From an uncultured Planctomycetaceae bacterium (GTDB lineage: Bacteria; Planctomycetota; Planctomycetia; Planctomycetales; Planctomycetaceae): a DNA stretch of 64,000 nt. The notes under the pieces are model-generated. The model did not search any database and was not told the DNA's origin. It worked only from the letters and a program-made list of their open reading frames with translations. Positions 21,576 through 31,712 of the stretch are shown here, in pieces (positions within the stretch are counted from its first letter, which is position 1; every line of letters starts with the position of its first letter). Both the position numbers and the translations under genes were made by a program. Location of the stretch: assembly GCA_913031625.1 (NCBI GenBank), contig CAJWGB010000002.1:23465-87464 (forward strand). The letters are read 5' to 3'.

Positions 21576-21965
21576 GTGACTGTCCAGAATTCAGGGCAAC
21601 CTATGGATCCTACGTCAAACCCTGATGGCGGGCCAAGACGAGGTTTTTAGGCGAGAAAACCGCTGCAATGCGGGGAGCAGGAGACCAGGTGTCATGTTGC
21701 CAAACAGCAACTCTCATCCTTCGTAACCGAAAAAAAACACCATTTCTGCCGAGTTTGGAAAAACCAGCATTTCCAGTTGAGCTTCGCAGTCTCCCCAGAA
21801 TACCCTTACCGGGACAGTTTTCCCTGTCTCTTCGGGCGTCACGGGTCGCAATCCGGGCCGGTTCATTTTTGCCTCACCGTTTGACTCCGCCCTGAAATAT
21901 GGCATTTAAAAGCAGGGTAACGCTTTTCCTTCGAATTCACTTCACTTTCAAAAAGGATGTTAACT

Positions 21966-22400
21966 ATGAGCAAACTGATGAAACTGGCAGGCGCCATGCT
22001 TGCAGTCGTCATTGCCGGGCCAGCTTTCGCAGTTGACCTGACACCCGTTCCAGTCATTCCAGGACTGGTACCAGCGGCACCTGCACCTGAAGCAGTTCTG
22101 CTGGACGAAGCTCCAGAAGAGCTGTTTGAGTGCGTTAAGTACGTTGACAGGCACGAAATGCACTGCTGTGCTGTTGAGAAGATCATCAAAGTTAATGATC
22201 CATGTGCTGTTAAGTGCAAGCGAAACTGCTGCTGCTGCGAAGAGCCAAAGTGCGTCTACATTAAGATCTGCGTTCCGCCATGTGGCTGCGAGCAGATTCG
22301 ATGCCGTCGTGATGGCGACCGCATTCGATACTCGTACGGCAAGTATGCTGTCGATGTACGCGTCAAGAAGGGCTACATCGTTGTAGACTATCAGGACTAG
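21966..22400 (+). CDS. Small secreted Cys-rich protein
   Basis: MSKLMKLAGAMLAVVIAGPAFAVD signal peptide; mature part with CC, CCCC, CGC clusters; followed by a strong terminator. Confidence 0.8.
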   Translation: MSKLMKLAGAMLAVVIAGPAFAVDLTPVPVIPGLVPAAPAPEAVLLDEAPEELFECVKYVDRHEMHCCAVEKIIKVNDPCAVKCKRNCCCCEEPKCVYIKICVPPCGCEQIRCRRDGDRIRYSYGKYAVDVRVKKGYIVVDYQD

Positions 22401-22510
22401 AACCAGTCCTGAAACTGATGCGAAGCACTCGGATCGGTTTTCGGAAGGGTAGATGAAGACCAGAGCGAAGCTGAAGTCACGAACCAGCCTCGCAGACTGG
22501 GTAACACGAG

Positions 22511-22540
22511 CGGGACGCATCTTTGATGCGTCCCGTTTTT
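22511..22540 (+). terminator. Rho-independent terminator
   Basis: CGGGACGCATC-TTT-GATGCGTCCCG followed by TTTTT; perfect 11-bp stem. Confidence 0.88.
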
Positions 22541-22600
22541 ATTTGCAGTAACTGGCGTATCATCTGCGCAGTCCCTGTTCCCTGAATCAGCAGAATTAAA

Positions 22601-24031
22601 ATGGCGTTTCCCCGCATCTCCGGCCTTAAGACTCCAGAACAGTTTCAGCAGCGACTTGAGCAACTCAAAATTGCTCTGCCCTTCGATTCAGAAATGACAG
22701 ACGAGGGCATCAGCAGCCTGGCACAGCCTCTGGTGTCTCGCGCTGGATTGATCAGCAACCGATTCTGCATCCTGCCGATGGAGGGGTGGGACGGTACTCA
22801 GGACGGACGTCCGACGGATCTCACACGCCGTCGCTGGAAGAATTTTGGACTCAGTGGTGCAGGATTGATCTGGGGAGGGGAAGCCGTTGCCGTGCGGCAG
22901 GATGGTCGAGCGAATCCCAATCAGCTGCTGTTGAAGGAGGAGCATCTCAGCGAGTTTGAGTCGTTGCATACTCTGCTCGTGCAGACTCATGAAGAACAAT
23001 TTGGATCAACAGATGGACTGTCAGTAGGTTTGCAGCTGACTCATTCCGGCCGCTTTTCACGCCCGAATCAAAAAACTCAACCGGAACCTCGGGTTGCTTA
23101 CAGACATCCGGTTCTCGATGGACGCGTGGGTGTCGACAGTGATGAGCCAATCCTGTCAGATGATGAACTCAAGCAGTTGATTGAGGACTTCGTTGCTGCC
23201 GCCGTGAAAGCTCAGAAGGCTGGGTTTCGCTGGGTGGATGTGAAGCATTGCCATGGCTACCTCGGGCATGAAATCCTGTCCGGATTTGATCGGCCGGGAG
23301 AGTTCGGTGGTACCTTCGACAACCGGACGCGTTTTCTCCGTGAGATTGTCAGTGGAATACGAACAGAGGCTCCCGGTCTGGGAATTGGTGTGCGAGTGAG
23401 CATCTTTGATTTCACTCCTTATCAGCCCGGAGAGTCAGAAGAACGAACGGGTGTGCCGTCCGCGGAAGGGCACTACTCTCATGCCTTTGGAGGCGACGGG
23501 ACAGGGCAGGGCATCGACCTTGAGGAACCCTTCCAGCTGGTCCGGCTGATGCAGGAACTTGAGATTGACCTGCTGTGCACGTCGTGTGGAAGCCCGTACT
23601 ACAATCCTCACATTCAGAGACCAGCATTGTTTCCGCCATCGGATGGTTACCAGCCGCCCGAAGATCCTCTGGTTGGTGTGAACCGTCAGATTCAGGCGAC
23701 GGCTCAGCTCAAGCAGGCCTTCCCTGACATGATTGTTGTGGGGACCGGTTACTCCTATCTGCAGGAGTGGTTGCCAAACGTCGCACAGGCTGTCGTTCGG
23801 CGGCGATTGGTCGATTCAGTGGGGCTCGGTCGCATGGTGCTGTCTTATCCCGATCTCCCGGCGGATGTTTTGGCTGGCAAAGCCCTCACCCGAAAACGCA
23901 TCTGTCGAACATTCAGCGACTGCACAACGGCTCCTCGAAACGGAATGATCTCCGGCTGTTTTCCTCTGGACCCGTTTTATCGTGAAATGCCCGAACGTGA
24001 GGAGCTGGTTCAGCTGAAGAAAGACGGCTAG
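22601..24031 (+). CDS. NADH:flavin oxidoreductase / Old Yellow Enzyme family
   Basis: RAGLISNRFCILPMEGWDG; LQLTHSGRFSRP; GFRWVDVKHCHGYLGHEILSGFDR. Confidence 0.88.
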   Translation: MAFPRISGLKTPEQFQQRLEQLKIALPFDSEMTDEGISSLAQPLVSRAGLISNRFCILPMEGWDGTQDGRPTDLTRRRWKNFGLSGAGLIWGGEAVAVRQDGRANPNQLLLKEEHLSEFESLHTLLVQTHEEQFGSTDGLSVGLQLTHSGRFSRPNQKTQPEPRVAYRHPVLDGRVGVDSDEPILSDDELKQLIEDFVAAAVKAQKAGFRWVDVKHCHGYLGHEILSGFDRPGEFGGTFDNRTRFLREIVSGIRTEAPGLGIGVRVSIFDFTPYQPGESEERTGVPSAEGHYSHAFGGDGTGQGIDLEEPFQLVRLMQELEIDLLCTSCGSPYYNPHIQRPALFPPSDGYQPPEDPLVGVNRQIQATAQLKQAFPDMIVVGTGYSYLQEWLPNVAQAVVRRRLVDSVGLGRMVLSYPDLPADVLAGKALTRKRICRTFSDCTTAPRNGMISGCFPLDPFYREMPEREELVQLKKDG

Positions 24032-24313
24032 AACCAGCTCGGACTGACCCAGGTCCCTGCCGGAGTCGACATGGATGAAGACGCTGCGTTCCTGCAGACA
24101 ATCGTCAGGATGACTCGATTCGGTTGATGCACGCAGGCAGGCTGCGAAGAGCAGGGCGATACTCGTGAGGAGTTCCTCCACCATTTAAAACGACAGGATT
24201 ACCACGGAGGGCACAGAGAATCACGCAGAGGGAACAGGCGGCCGGACAAGGACTGCGCTTTTGGTAGAATGCTGTTGAACTGTGTGACAGCGCGATCGAG
24301 AAACACTCACTCC

Positions 24314-25588
24314 ATGAAAATCGCAATCATCACTGCTGGTGGCGCGGGAATGTTCTGCGGCTCATGCATGCAGGACAATACCCTCGCGCGTACGCTGCGG
24401 CTGGCCGGTGAAGATGCGGTCCTGGTGCCCACGTACACTCCTATCCGAGTGGATGAAGACGATGTCAGTGTGGAACGCGTGTTTATGGGAGGTATCAACG
24501 TTTACCTCGACTCTGTGGTGCCCGGCTGGAAGCGGCTTCCGAGGTGGATGACAGGCTGGCTGAATCGTCCTGGCATTATTCAGAAGCTGACTCGATTCGG
24601 AAACAACACAGACGCGGCTCACCTTGGCTCGCTGACTCTGGACATGCTGAAGGGCAGTGCAGGGCCACAACAGCGTGAGGTCACTGACTTCGTGGCCTAT
24701 CTTGCAGATGAAATGCAGCCGGATGTTGTCCTGTTCAGCAATGCACTTCTGTCGGGGGTGATGCCGGAACTCCGACGACGCTATTCCGGCGCGGTGCTGT
24801 GTCTGCTCCAGGGAGACGATATTTTTCTTGACGCTCTCAGCAAACGCTGGAAGAAACCAGTTATGGATCAGCTGCAGGCGAACTGCAGATTGTTCGACGG
24901 TTTCGTCACCCACAGTCAGTACTATGAAGACTTCATGAGGGATTATCTGCAACTGCAGGACGCAGCGTTTACGCGAATCCCACTCTCGATTGATCCGGCT
25001 ATTCCTGAAACTCCGGCTCCGCAGCCAACCGGAACGATCGGTTACTTCGCACGCATCTGTCCTGAGAAAGGGATCCAGAATCTCCTCGCCTCAGCGGACA
25101 TTCTTAAGGAATACCCGACAGCCCGCTTTCAGATTGGCGGTTACCTGCCGTCACAGCATCGCCGGTGGTTCGAGAAACTGCGTGCAAAGGCAGAACGTGT
25201 TGCGCCCGGACAGATCGAATGGCTGGGGAGCCCTGAGACACGAGAGGAGAAGTTTCAGATCATCAGCCAGTTTGATGTGCTGTGTGTGCCGACTGATTAT
25301 CGCGAGCCCAAGGGACTCTACGTTCTGGAGGCAGGGCTGCTGGGTATTCCGTGTGTCCTGCCCAATCATGGTGCATTTCCCGAGTTGGCAGCTGAACTCC
25401 AGTCATGCCATCTTTATGATCCCGGCGACAGGGACGGTCTGAAAAATGCTCTTCGGACTGTTCTGCGAGAACCACCTTCGCATGACGAGCTGCAGCTGCC
25501 GCAGCGTGTGCGGCATGCGTACGGTATGCAGGAAACTGCCCCGAGAATCTGCGAGGCGGTTGGGACGTTTTTGAAGGCGCCGGAATGA
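24314..25588 (+). CDS. Glycosyltransferase family 4
   Basis: MKIAIITAGGAGMFCGSCMQDNTLARTLRLAGEDAVLVPTYTP; IGYFARICPEKGIQNLL; GLYVLEAGLLGIPCVLPNHGAFPEL. Confidence 0.88.
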   Translation: MKIAIITAGGAGMFCGSCMQDNTLARTLRLAGEDAVLVPTYTPIRVDEDDVSVERVFMGGINVYLDSVVPGWKRLPRWMTGWLNRPGIIQKLTRFGNNTDAAHLGSLTLDMLKGSAGPQQREVTDFVAYLADEMQPDVVLFSNALLSGVMPELRRRYSGAVLCLLQGDDIFLDALSKRWKKPVMDQLQANCRLFDGFVTHSQYYEDFMRDYLQLQDAAFTRIPLSIDPAIPETPAPQPTGTIGYFARICPEKGIQNLLASADILKEYPTARFQIGGYLPSQHRRWFEKLRAKAERVAPGQIEWLGSPETREEKFQIISQFDVLCVPTDYREPKGLYVLEAGLLGIPCVLPNHGAFPELAAELQSCHLYDPGDRDGLKNALRTVLREPPSHDELQLPQRVRHAYGMQETAPRICEAVGTFLKAPE

Positions 25589-25959
25589 TTCTTGGGCTTG
25601 GAACAGACATCGTGGAAATCAGTCGTGTGCGTTCGATGATCGAACGTCATGGTAATGCGTTTCTTGAACGGTGCTTTACCGATGCCGAGCGTGCCTACGC
25701 GGACAAACATCGCGATGGCACGACCCGCTACGCGGGGCGCTGGGCCGCCAAAGAGGCAGTCGTCAAAGTTCTGGGGACAGGCTTCGTTAAGGGCATCACA
25801 TTTCACGATGTGGAGGTCCTGCCGGAACCATCGGGACGCCCTGTTGTAACGCTCAGTGGTGAAGCGAAAGATATCGCGGACAACATGGGGATCACCCAGA
25901 TCCTTGTCACGATCTCTCACGCCGATGAATACGCGACAGCGACGGCGATTGCTACCTGA
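25585..25959 (+). CDS. acpS: Holo-[acyl-carrier-protein] synthase
   Basis: MILGLGTDIVEISRVRSMIERHG...FLERCFTDAERAY...RYAGRWAAKEAVVKVLGTG. Confidence 0.95.
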   Translation: MILGLGTDIVEISRVRSMIERHGNAFLERCFTDAERAYADKHRDGTTRYAGRWAAKEAVVKVLGTGFVKGITFHDVEVLPEPSGRPVVTLSGEAKDIADNMGITQILVTISHADEYATATAIAT

Positions 25960-26144
25960 GTTGCTTTCTTCCGGCAGAGCCCCTGGATTGCGCCCCGAGC
26001 TGCCGCTCGACCCTCCCCTTGGTGGGTACAGGAATCCGGGATTGCGGCGGATTCCAGGTTTCTGGATCTCAAGCTCGACTTGACCGGCTGCCCGTCCGGT
26101 CGGGAGAATCCTCCGACCATTCAACCAGCCAGTATCTTTCTGTC

Positions 26145-27062
26145 GTGATCACGGAAGCACTTCAACACTGCCACGGAATCGGCCCGGTTCGCCTGCATCA
26201 GCTTCAGGATGCCGGCGTGCGGACGTGGCATGATGCAGTGGATCATCCCGATAGACTGCCGAAATCTCTCAGGCAGACCGTCGTGGAAGAATGCGAACGG
26301 TGCCTTGAAGCTCAGCGCACTGGCGACCTTGAGTACCTTGTTCAGACGCTGCATCCTCAGGATCGCTGGCGAATCCTCCATGAGTACTTTGATCGTGCGT
26401 CATGGTTTGACATCGAAACGACGGGCCTGGAAGTCGACAGTCTGATTTCTGTAATCGTCTGCTGGCATCGAGGGCAACTGCATACCTTTGTGCAGGGTGA
26501 GAACCTCGACGACTTTCTGGATCTGCTGGAGGACGTCGACCTGCTCGTCAGTTTCAACGGAAGCGCATTCGATGTGCCACGGGTGGCTGACGGCTTCCGG
26601 ATACCGGAGATGCCCTGCCCGCATCTGGATTTGAGATGGATCTGCTACTGGCATGGGCTCGAAGGCGGTCTCAAACAGATCTGCGAAGATATCGAGATTC
26701 AGCGTCCTGCAGATTTGCGGAACACCGATGGCGAAGAAGCTGTCTGGTTATGGGAACAATGGCAAAGTCGTCGCGACAGACAGGCCCGCGCAAAGCTCAT
26801 CCGCTACTGCGCCGCTGATGTTATGCTGATGCGTCCGGTCGCGAACAGCATTCTGGAACGAGCTCCAATGTCTGCGGAGCAGATCTGGGACGGCCTTCCT
26901 GAAGAGCTGAATTCCAGTGAGACTCCGCTGACCAGAGTTGATGCTCCTGAGGATAGTACTGACAGTGCGGACCGACATCGCAGACGGCGTGAGTTGCTCG
27001 CCGGTAAGTTCGGCCCGGCCGGTCCTTCAAGACTCCGTACTCTACGGCGGCGAAAACCATGA
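26145..27062 (+). CDS. RNase H-like domain (YprB-type) exonuclease
   Basis: WFDIETTGLEVDSLISVIVCW; LLVSFNGSAFDVPRV; KLIRYCAADVMLM; GTG start proposed. Confidence 0.8.
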   Translation: MITEALQHCHGIGPVRLHQLQDAGVRTWHDAVDHPDRLPKSLRQTVVEECERCLEAQRTGDLEYLVQTLHPQDRWRILHEYFDRASWFDIETTGLEVDSLISVIVCWHRGQLHTFVQGENLDDFLDLLEDVDLLVSFNGSAFDVPRVADGFRIPEMPCPHLDLRWICYWHGLEGGLKQICEDIEIQRPADLRNTDGEEAVWLWEQWQSRRDRQARAKLIRYCAADVMLMRPVANSILERAPMSAEQIWDGLPEELNSSETPLTRVDAPEDSTDSADRHRRRRELLAGKFGPAGPSRLRTLRRRKP

Positions 27063-27835
27063 GTACTGAGGATGTAGAATCGGATCCTCAACCGCCAGAA
27101 GCATTGAACGACAGTCGTCGAACACAGGCGCACGTGATTCCCTTTGTTGTCTTCATGGTGTTCCTGCTGGTACCGGATCTCCTGGCGGAACCAGAGGGCA
27201 ATGATACTCCATGGTATCTGGCTCATCCGACGCAATGGATCTACCCATTACAGTGTGTGTCCTGCCTTACCGCGCTGATTTTTTATCGCCGCCAATATGA
27301 ACTCACGATGCCGCGCGGCGCTACGCTTGCTGTTGGGGCGGGAATCCTCGGGATCGGATTCTGGCTGCTCCCCGGTCTGATCTATCAATGGCTCGACCTC
27401 ACTCCGGGCTGGTGGAAATACCTTGGTCTCGACCCACGTGCTGAGGGCTTTGATCCGACAGCAGCAGCCACTCAAGGCTCAGTCGGCTGGCTCGCAGCTG
27501 TTGGATTTCGTTTCCTGCGGATGGTGATTGTGGTCCCGCTGATTGAAGAGATCTTCTGGCGCGGATTCCTGATGAGACTGTTGATTGACCCGGATGGCGA
27601 CTATTGGAAGGTGCCTTTTGGAACCCATCACGTCCGTGCGATGTGGGGGGTGACGATCGTCTTTGTACTGGTCCATTCGCCTGTGGACTATGTCGGGGCG
27701 CTGGTGTATGGACTGCTGACGTACGTGGTCACCATCAGGACAAAGAGCCTTTCTGCGTGCGTTCTGATGCACGCCGTGGCAAACCTGCTGCTGGGCCTGT
27801 ACGTGATGCAGACCGGCCAGTGGGGATACTGGTAA
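27059..27835 (+). CDS. CPBP-family (CAAX prenyl protease-related) intramembrane protease
   Basis: VPLIEEIFWRGFLMRL; VHSPVDYVGALVYGLLTY; multi-TM. Confidence 0.88.
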   Translation: MSTEDVESDPQPPEALNDSRRTQAHVIPFVVFMVFLLVPDLLAEPEGNDTPWYLAHPTQWIYPLQCVSCLTALIFYRRQYELTMPRGATLAVGAGILGIGFWLLPGLIYQWLDLTPGWWKYLGLDPRAEGFDPTAAATQGSVGWLAAVGFRFLRMVIVVPLIEEIFWRGFLMRLLIDPDGDYWKVPFGTHHVRAMWGVTIVFVLVHSPVDYVGALVYGLLTYVVTIRTKSLSACVLMHAVANLLLGLYVMQTGQWGYW

Positions 27836-27860
27836 GCAGTGATCTGGGTGGCACCGGCTC

Positions 27861-27920
27861 CGCTGGCAAAGCCAGCGCAACCCCGGCGTGCTTTAATCTT
27901 AGCGGAGCGGCGCGAGCCGC
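27861..27920. repeat. Intergenic hairpin-rich segment (CGCTGGC-aaa-GCCAGCG and GCGGC-gcga-GCCGC)
   Basis: Perfect short inverted repeats between convergent genes. Confidence 0.5.
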
Positions 27921-28023
27921 CCGGCCGAGCAGGGTTTCGGGGCGGCTGCCGTTTCGGTCCATTCGAACCCTGAGGGTTGTTTGGCCGGAGTGCTTGTGCA
28001 CTTCCACTATGATGTGGGCGGCT

Positions 28024-30132
28024 CTAAGGACGTGTATGAGTTGTGACCCGGCCCGTCGAGGGAACAGCTTCAGGAAACTGCTTCTGCAAATGAGACGGCT
28101 GAGGTGGGCGCGGCGGATAGTACCGTGAGTAGTACGCGGAGTAATGGTAGAACGCCAGCTGACGAGCACGCCATGTTGTAAGTGTCCGATGTAGTTCCTG
28201 CGTCAGCGCCGGGTGTTCCCCCTTTATGATCTGGTTTTCCCATGGATCTTCCTGCAGATCAAACAGCCCGCTGGCACCGGTGTCATGATCCAGAACGTAC
28301 TTCCACCGACCGGCCCACTGTACGGCATCTGAATTTGCAGAGGCACAATTCACATGGAAAAACAGGAACCGTTTGTCGAGGGTCGGGCGGTCAGCTGCGA
28401 GGACATTGATGCCCTGGAAATTCGGATGAGCAGGGCGGCCTGCCAGTGAACAGACAGTTGGGAGAACATCGATCAGTTCCATCGGATAAGCTGACTCAGA
28501 CGGTTCAACGCGTCCGGGCGCGTGAACAACGCAGGCCACTTTTAACATCGATTCAAAAGGATGCTGGGCGTGGCCGACTCGGCCGTTCTCCTGAAATGCC
28601 TCTCCGTTTTCCCCGAGGACAACAAAGATTGTGTTATCGAGTTGTCCTGTTCGCTGCAGTGCTTCCACCATGCGTCCGATCTGTGCGTCGCAGTGATGGA
28701 TCGCATTGAAGAACGCATTTCGCACCATGGGAGTCTTCTCTTTGGGGTACGACATGAAGCTGACATCATCATCCAGATGACACGGCTGAAACGGGGCAGG
28801 CACGTGATCCGGAATGTGATAAGGAAAGTGCGATGCCTGAAAGTTCATACTGAGAAAGAATGGTTCACCCGTCTTGTGGCACTCTTCCATCAGTCTGATG
28901 GCAGTGTCTGTGGTGTGTTCGTCGTAAAGGCACCCGGTTCGAAACATGCCCGCACTGTGCTCGTGAGCAAGGCCTGGGTCTCGGGCAGGAACATAAGACA
29001 TGTCTGTCAGGCTTCGCTCAGCGTCGTAGAAGACATCAAGTGCGGGGACATCGAGGAAACGGTCCATCCCGCCCCACGATTCGTTCTGTGAGCTGACAAT
29101 CGCTGTGCGGTATCCTCGTTCCTTAAAGACATCAAACGCCAGTGTTTTCGGCCAGGGGTCATCATCCCGATAATAGTGATGCCGACGGGTTCTCAATGGA
29201 TACAGAGACGAGACGATGCAGACGTCGGAATAGTCAGAGTGAGTGCTTTGAGCATACGCATTCGTGAACCGCAGACCCTCCTGAGCCAGCTGATTCAAAT
29301 GGGGCATCACTTCGCGCCCCTGGTGTCGTTGATAGACGGCGTCGGCTCTCAGTGACTCAATGGCTACAAAAATGACATTGGGGCGGCTGGCTGTCTGATC
29401 AGTCTCGGACGAAGAGACGCTCTTCTGAATGGCCACAAGCTCAGACTCATGCAGACACGGTTCGATCTCTTCGAGAGTCATCGTGTCCAGCAGAGAACAC
29501 GCCAGTGTATAAACCGGATGAGTTGTCCTTGCCGCGACATCGATTCGCTGGCTGCGCCGTTGCTCGCTGGCATCCATGAACAGACCGATCACCAGAAAGG
29601 CGACGGCAGGGGTCATGCGTCGCCAAAGCTGACTCTGGTTCGGATTGCTCTTGAGCGGCGTAGACAACAGCCTGCCTGCAACCAGAGTCACGATGATGCC
29701 ACCAATGCCGGCAGCAACGAACGCGATGTGTTCCGCCTCCGACAGGTACAGCCACGTTGTTTCAAACGGGTTGTTCAGAATGAAGAGAACAGCATCCAGG
29801 TTCATGTAGCGTCCGGTTCGAACCAACAGACCCCAACTGGCGACGTACAGAACGAATCCGGTTCCCAGAGAAACAGCCGTCGCCCAGCGCAGCGTCTTTG
29901 ATCGGCCAGGCTGACTGAGCCAGTTAGCGCACTGAGCAATGCTGAGCCAGAACCATGGAATAAACAGAACGGCGAGAACACTCAGAACACCACCAAAGCG
30001 CAAAGACTCTGGTTGCTGCCAGAACAGGACTCCCAATTCGATTGCGCACAACGCTGCAAGGATCCGAGGCACAGGGCCATCAGGAATAAGGCGTCTTGGA
30101 CCCGAGGAGGAATTTGTTGCTGGCTTGGCCAC
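28024..30132 (-). CDS. Membrane-anchored alkaline-phosphatase-superfamily protein (sulfatase / LTA-synthase-like)
   Basis: N-terminal TM segments; RPNVIFVAIESLRADAVYQ; NFQASHFPYHIP; DNTIFVVLGENGEAF. Confidence 0.85.
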   Translation of the reverse strand: MAKPATNSSSGPRRLIPDGPVPRILAALCAIELGVLFWQQPESLRFGGVLSVLAVLFIPWFWLSIAQCANWLSQPGRSKTLRWATAVSLGTGFVLYVASWGLLVRTGRYMNLDAVLFILNNPFETTWLYLSEAEHIAFVAAGIGGIIVTLVAGRLLSTPLKSNPNQSQLWRRMTPAVAFLVIGLFMDASEQRRSQRIDVAARTTHPVYTLACSLLDTMTLEEIEPCLHESELVAIQKSVSSSETDQTASRPNVIFVAIESLRADAVYQRHQGREVMPHLNQLAQEGLRFTNAYAQSTHSDYSDVCIVSSLYPLRTRRHHYYRDDDPWPKTLAFDVFKERGYRTAIVSSQNESWGGMDRFLDVPALDVFYDAERSLTDMSYVPARDPGLAHEHSAGMFRTGCLYDEHTTDTAIRLMEECHKTGEPFFLSMNFQASHFPYHIPDHVPAPFQPCHLDDDVSFMSYPKEKTPMVRNAFFNAIHHCDAQIGRMVEALQRTGQLDNTIFVVLGENGEAFQENGRVGHAQHPFESMLKVACVVHAPGRVEPSESAYPMELIDVLPTVCSLAGRPAHPNFQGINVLAADRPTLDKRFLFFHVNCASANSDAVQWAGRWKYVLDHDTGASGLFDLQEDPWENQIIKGEHPALTQELHRTLTTWRARQLAFYHYSAYYSRYYPPRPPQPSHLQKQFPEAVPSTGRVTTHTRP

Positions 30133-30359
30133 AGGTATTCGAATGTGGGGTTGGCGACGGGCGGTCTCTTCCAGCTTAAACCTAGGTCACCGTCGAATTC
30201 TCGCGAAGTTGTTGTGGCAAAACTGCTGACCTGCCTGCGGCGATAACCGGCACAGCCGTCAAAATCAGGCGCATGGTTCACCTGGGGTTTCGGCCGGGAT
30301 AGCATGAGCGTACTGACGCTGACCATTCAACCCTGTGTGTGACCTCTGGAGCTGATCCC

Positions 30360-31364
30360 ATGCGACTGCTGCTACCCGTGCTATTCATCCTTTCGCCTGT
30401 TGTTGCTGATGAGGCAGAGAAGGTGTTGCGGATTGGAATGATTGGGCTCGACACGTCTCATTGCCTTCACTTCTCGCGAATTCTGAATGACGAAAGTGAC
30501 CCCAGGCATGTCTCCGGCTGTCGTGTGGTAATGGTTTACCCCAAAGGCTCGCCAGACATCCCAAGCAGTGTCTCCCGCGTGCCTCAGTACACGGAGGACA
30601 TTCAGAAACTCGGAGTTCAGATTGAGTCTGATCTTGAGAAGATGATTCAGGGAGTCGATGCGGTATTGCTGGAAACCAATGATGGTCGCCCACATCTTGA
30701 ACAGCTGGTGCCAGTCCTGAGAGCAGGCAAGCCCTGCTTCATTGACAAGCCGATTGCCGGTTCGCTGACCGACTGCATTGCGATTTTCAAGCTGGCTGAG
30801 CACTTTAAGACGCCGGTCTTCTCGTCGTCGTCGCTGCGATACGGAAAGAATACTCAGGCCGTGCGGGGTGGGTCAATCGGTGACGTCACGGGCTGTGATA
30901 CATGGTCACCATGCTCGCTGGAGAAGACGCATCCGGATCTCTTCTGGTATGGCATCCATGGCGTGGAAAGCCTGTTTACGGTGATGGGCACCGGAGTAGA
31001 GAGTGTGGTCAGAACTCAGACGAAAGACTTTGAGAAGGTCACGGGTACATGGAAGGACGGCCGGATCGGGACATTTCGAGGTCTCCGAACGGGCAGTCGG
31101 GGGTATGGCGGAACTGCGTTTGGCACGAAGGGAATCACGTCTGTGGGAAGCTATGACGGGTACGATCCGCTGCTTGTCGAGATCGTGAAGTTCTTCAAGG
31201 GCGGGCCTGTTCCAATCGAAGCTCGGGAGACGATTGAGCTCTACGCTTTCATGGAAGCTGCAGATGAAAGCAAACGCAACGGATTTGTGCACGTACGAAT
31301 CAAAGATGTGATTGCTCAGGCTGAGAAGGAAGCCGATAAGAAGATCAGGGATATTCTGAAGTGA
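30360..31364 (+). CDS. Gfo/Idh/MocA-family oxidoreductase, secreted form
   Basis: MRLLLPVLFILSPVVADEAEKVLRIGMIGLDTSH; VDAVLLETNDGRPHLEQLVPVLRAGKPCFIDKPIAGS. Confidence 0.85.
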   Translation: MRLLLPVLFILSPVVADEAEKVLRIGMIGLDTSHCLHFSRILNDESDPRHVSGCRVVMVYPKGSPDIPSSVSRVPQYTEDIQKLGVQIESDLEKMIQGVDAVLLETNDGRPHLEQLVPVLRAGKPCFIDKPIAGSLTDCIAIFKLAEHFKTPVFSSSSLRYGKNTQAVRGGSIGDVTGCDTWSPCSLEKTHPDLFWYGIHGVESLFTVMGTGVESVVRTQTKDFEKVTGTWKDGRIGTFRGLRTGSRGYGGTAFGTKGITSVGSYDGYDPLLVEIVKFFKGGPVPIEARETIELYAFMEAADESKRNGFVHVRIKDVIAQAEKEADKKIRDILK

Positions 31365-31391
31365 CAGAACTGACTCCATGAAAGCCGACTG

Positions 31392-31712
31392 ATGAATTCA
31401 TCTTCCGCGAAGACGCTTGCCGTTCTTTCTTCCGTCATTGCTGTTGGCGGGGCATGTGTCGTGATGTCACTTCAGCAGACCGTAGCGGCTCTTTATGTCC
31501 GGAGTAGCGCCCTCCTCGTAGCCCGATCCCAGTCCCAACTCAATCTCAGGTCCGGAATGGACATTCGGGTATCCAGTGCGGATGACGCTGACAGATCGAT
31601 CACCCGACTTCAGTTGCCGACCGAGATACCACCAGACGTCGAAGATGCGTCTGAGTACCTGCGAGGGTACGCGGCCGCCGTGTCCTTCCAGAGAAGCACG
31701 GCTGTCCCCTGA
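31392..31712 (+). CDS. Hypothetical protein
   Basis: 106 aa ORF with hydrophobic N-terminus. Confidence 0.4.
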   Translation: MNSSSAKTLAVLSSVIAVGGACVVMSLQQTVAALYVRSSALLVARSQSQLNLRSGMDIRVSSADDADRSITRLQLPTEIPPDVEDASEYLRGYAAAVSFQRSTAVP

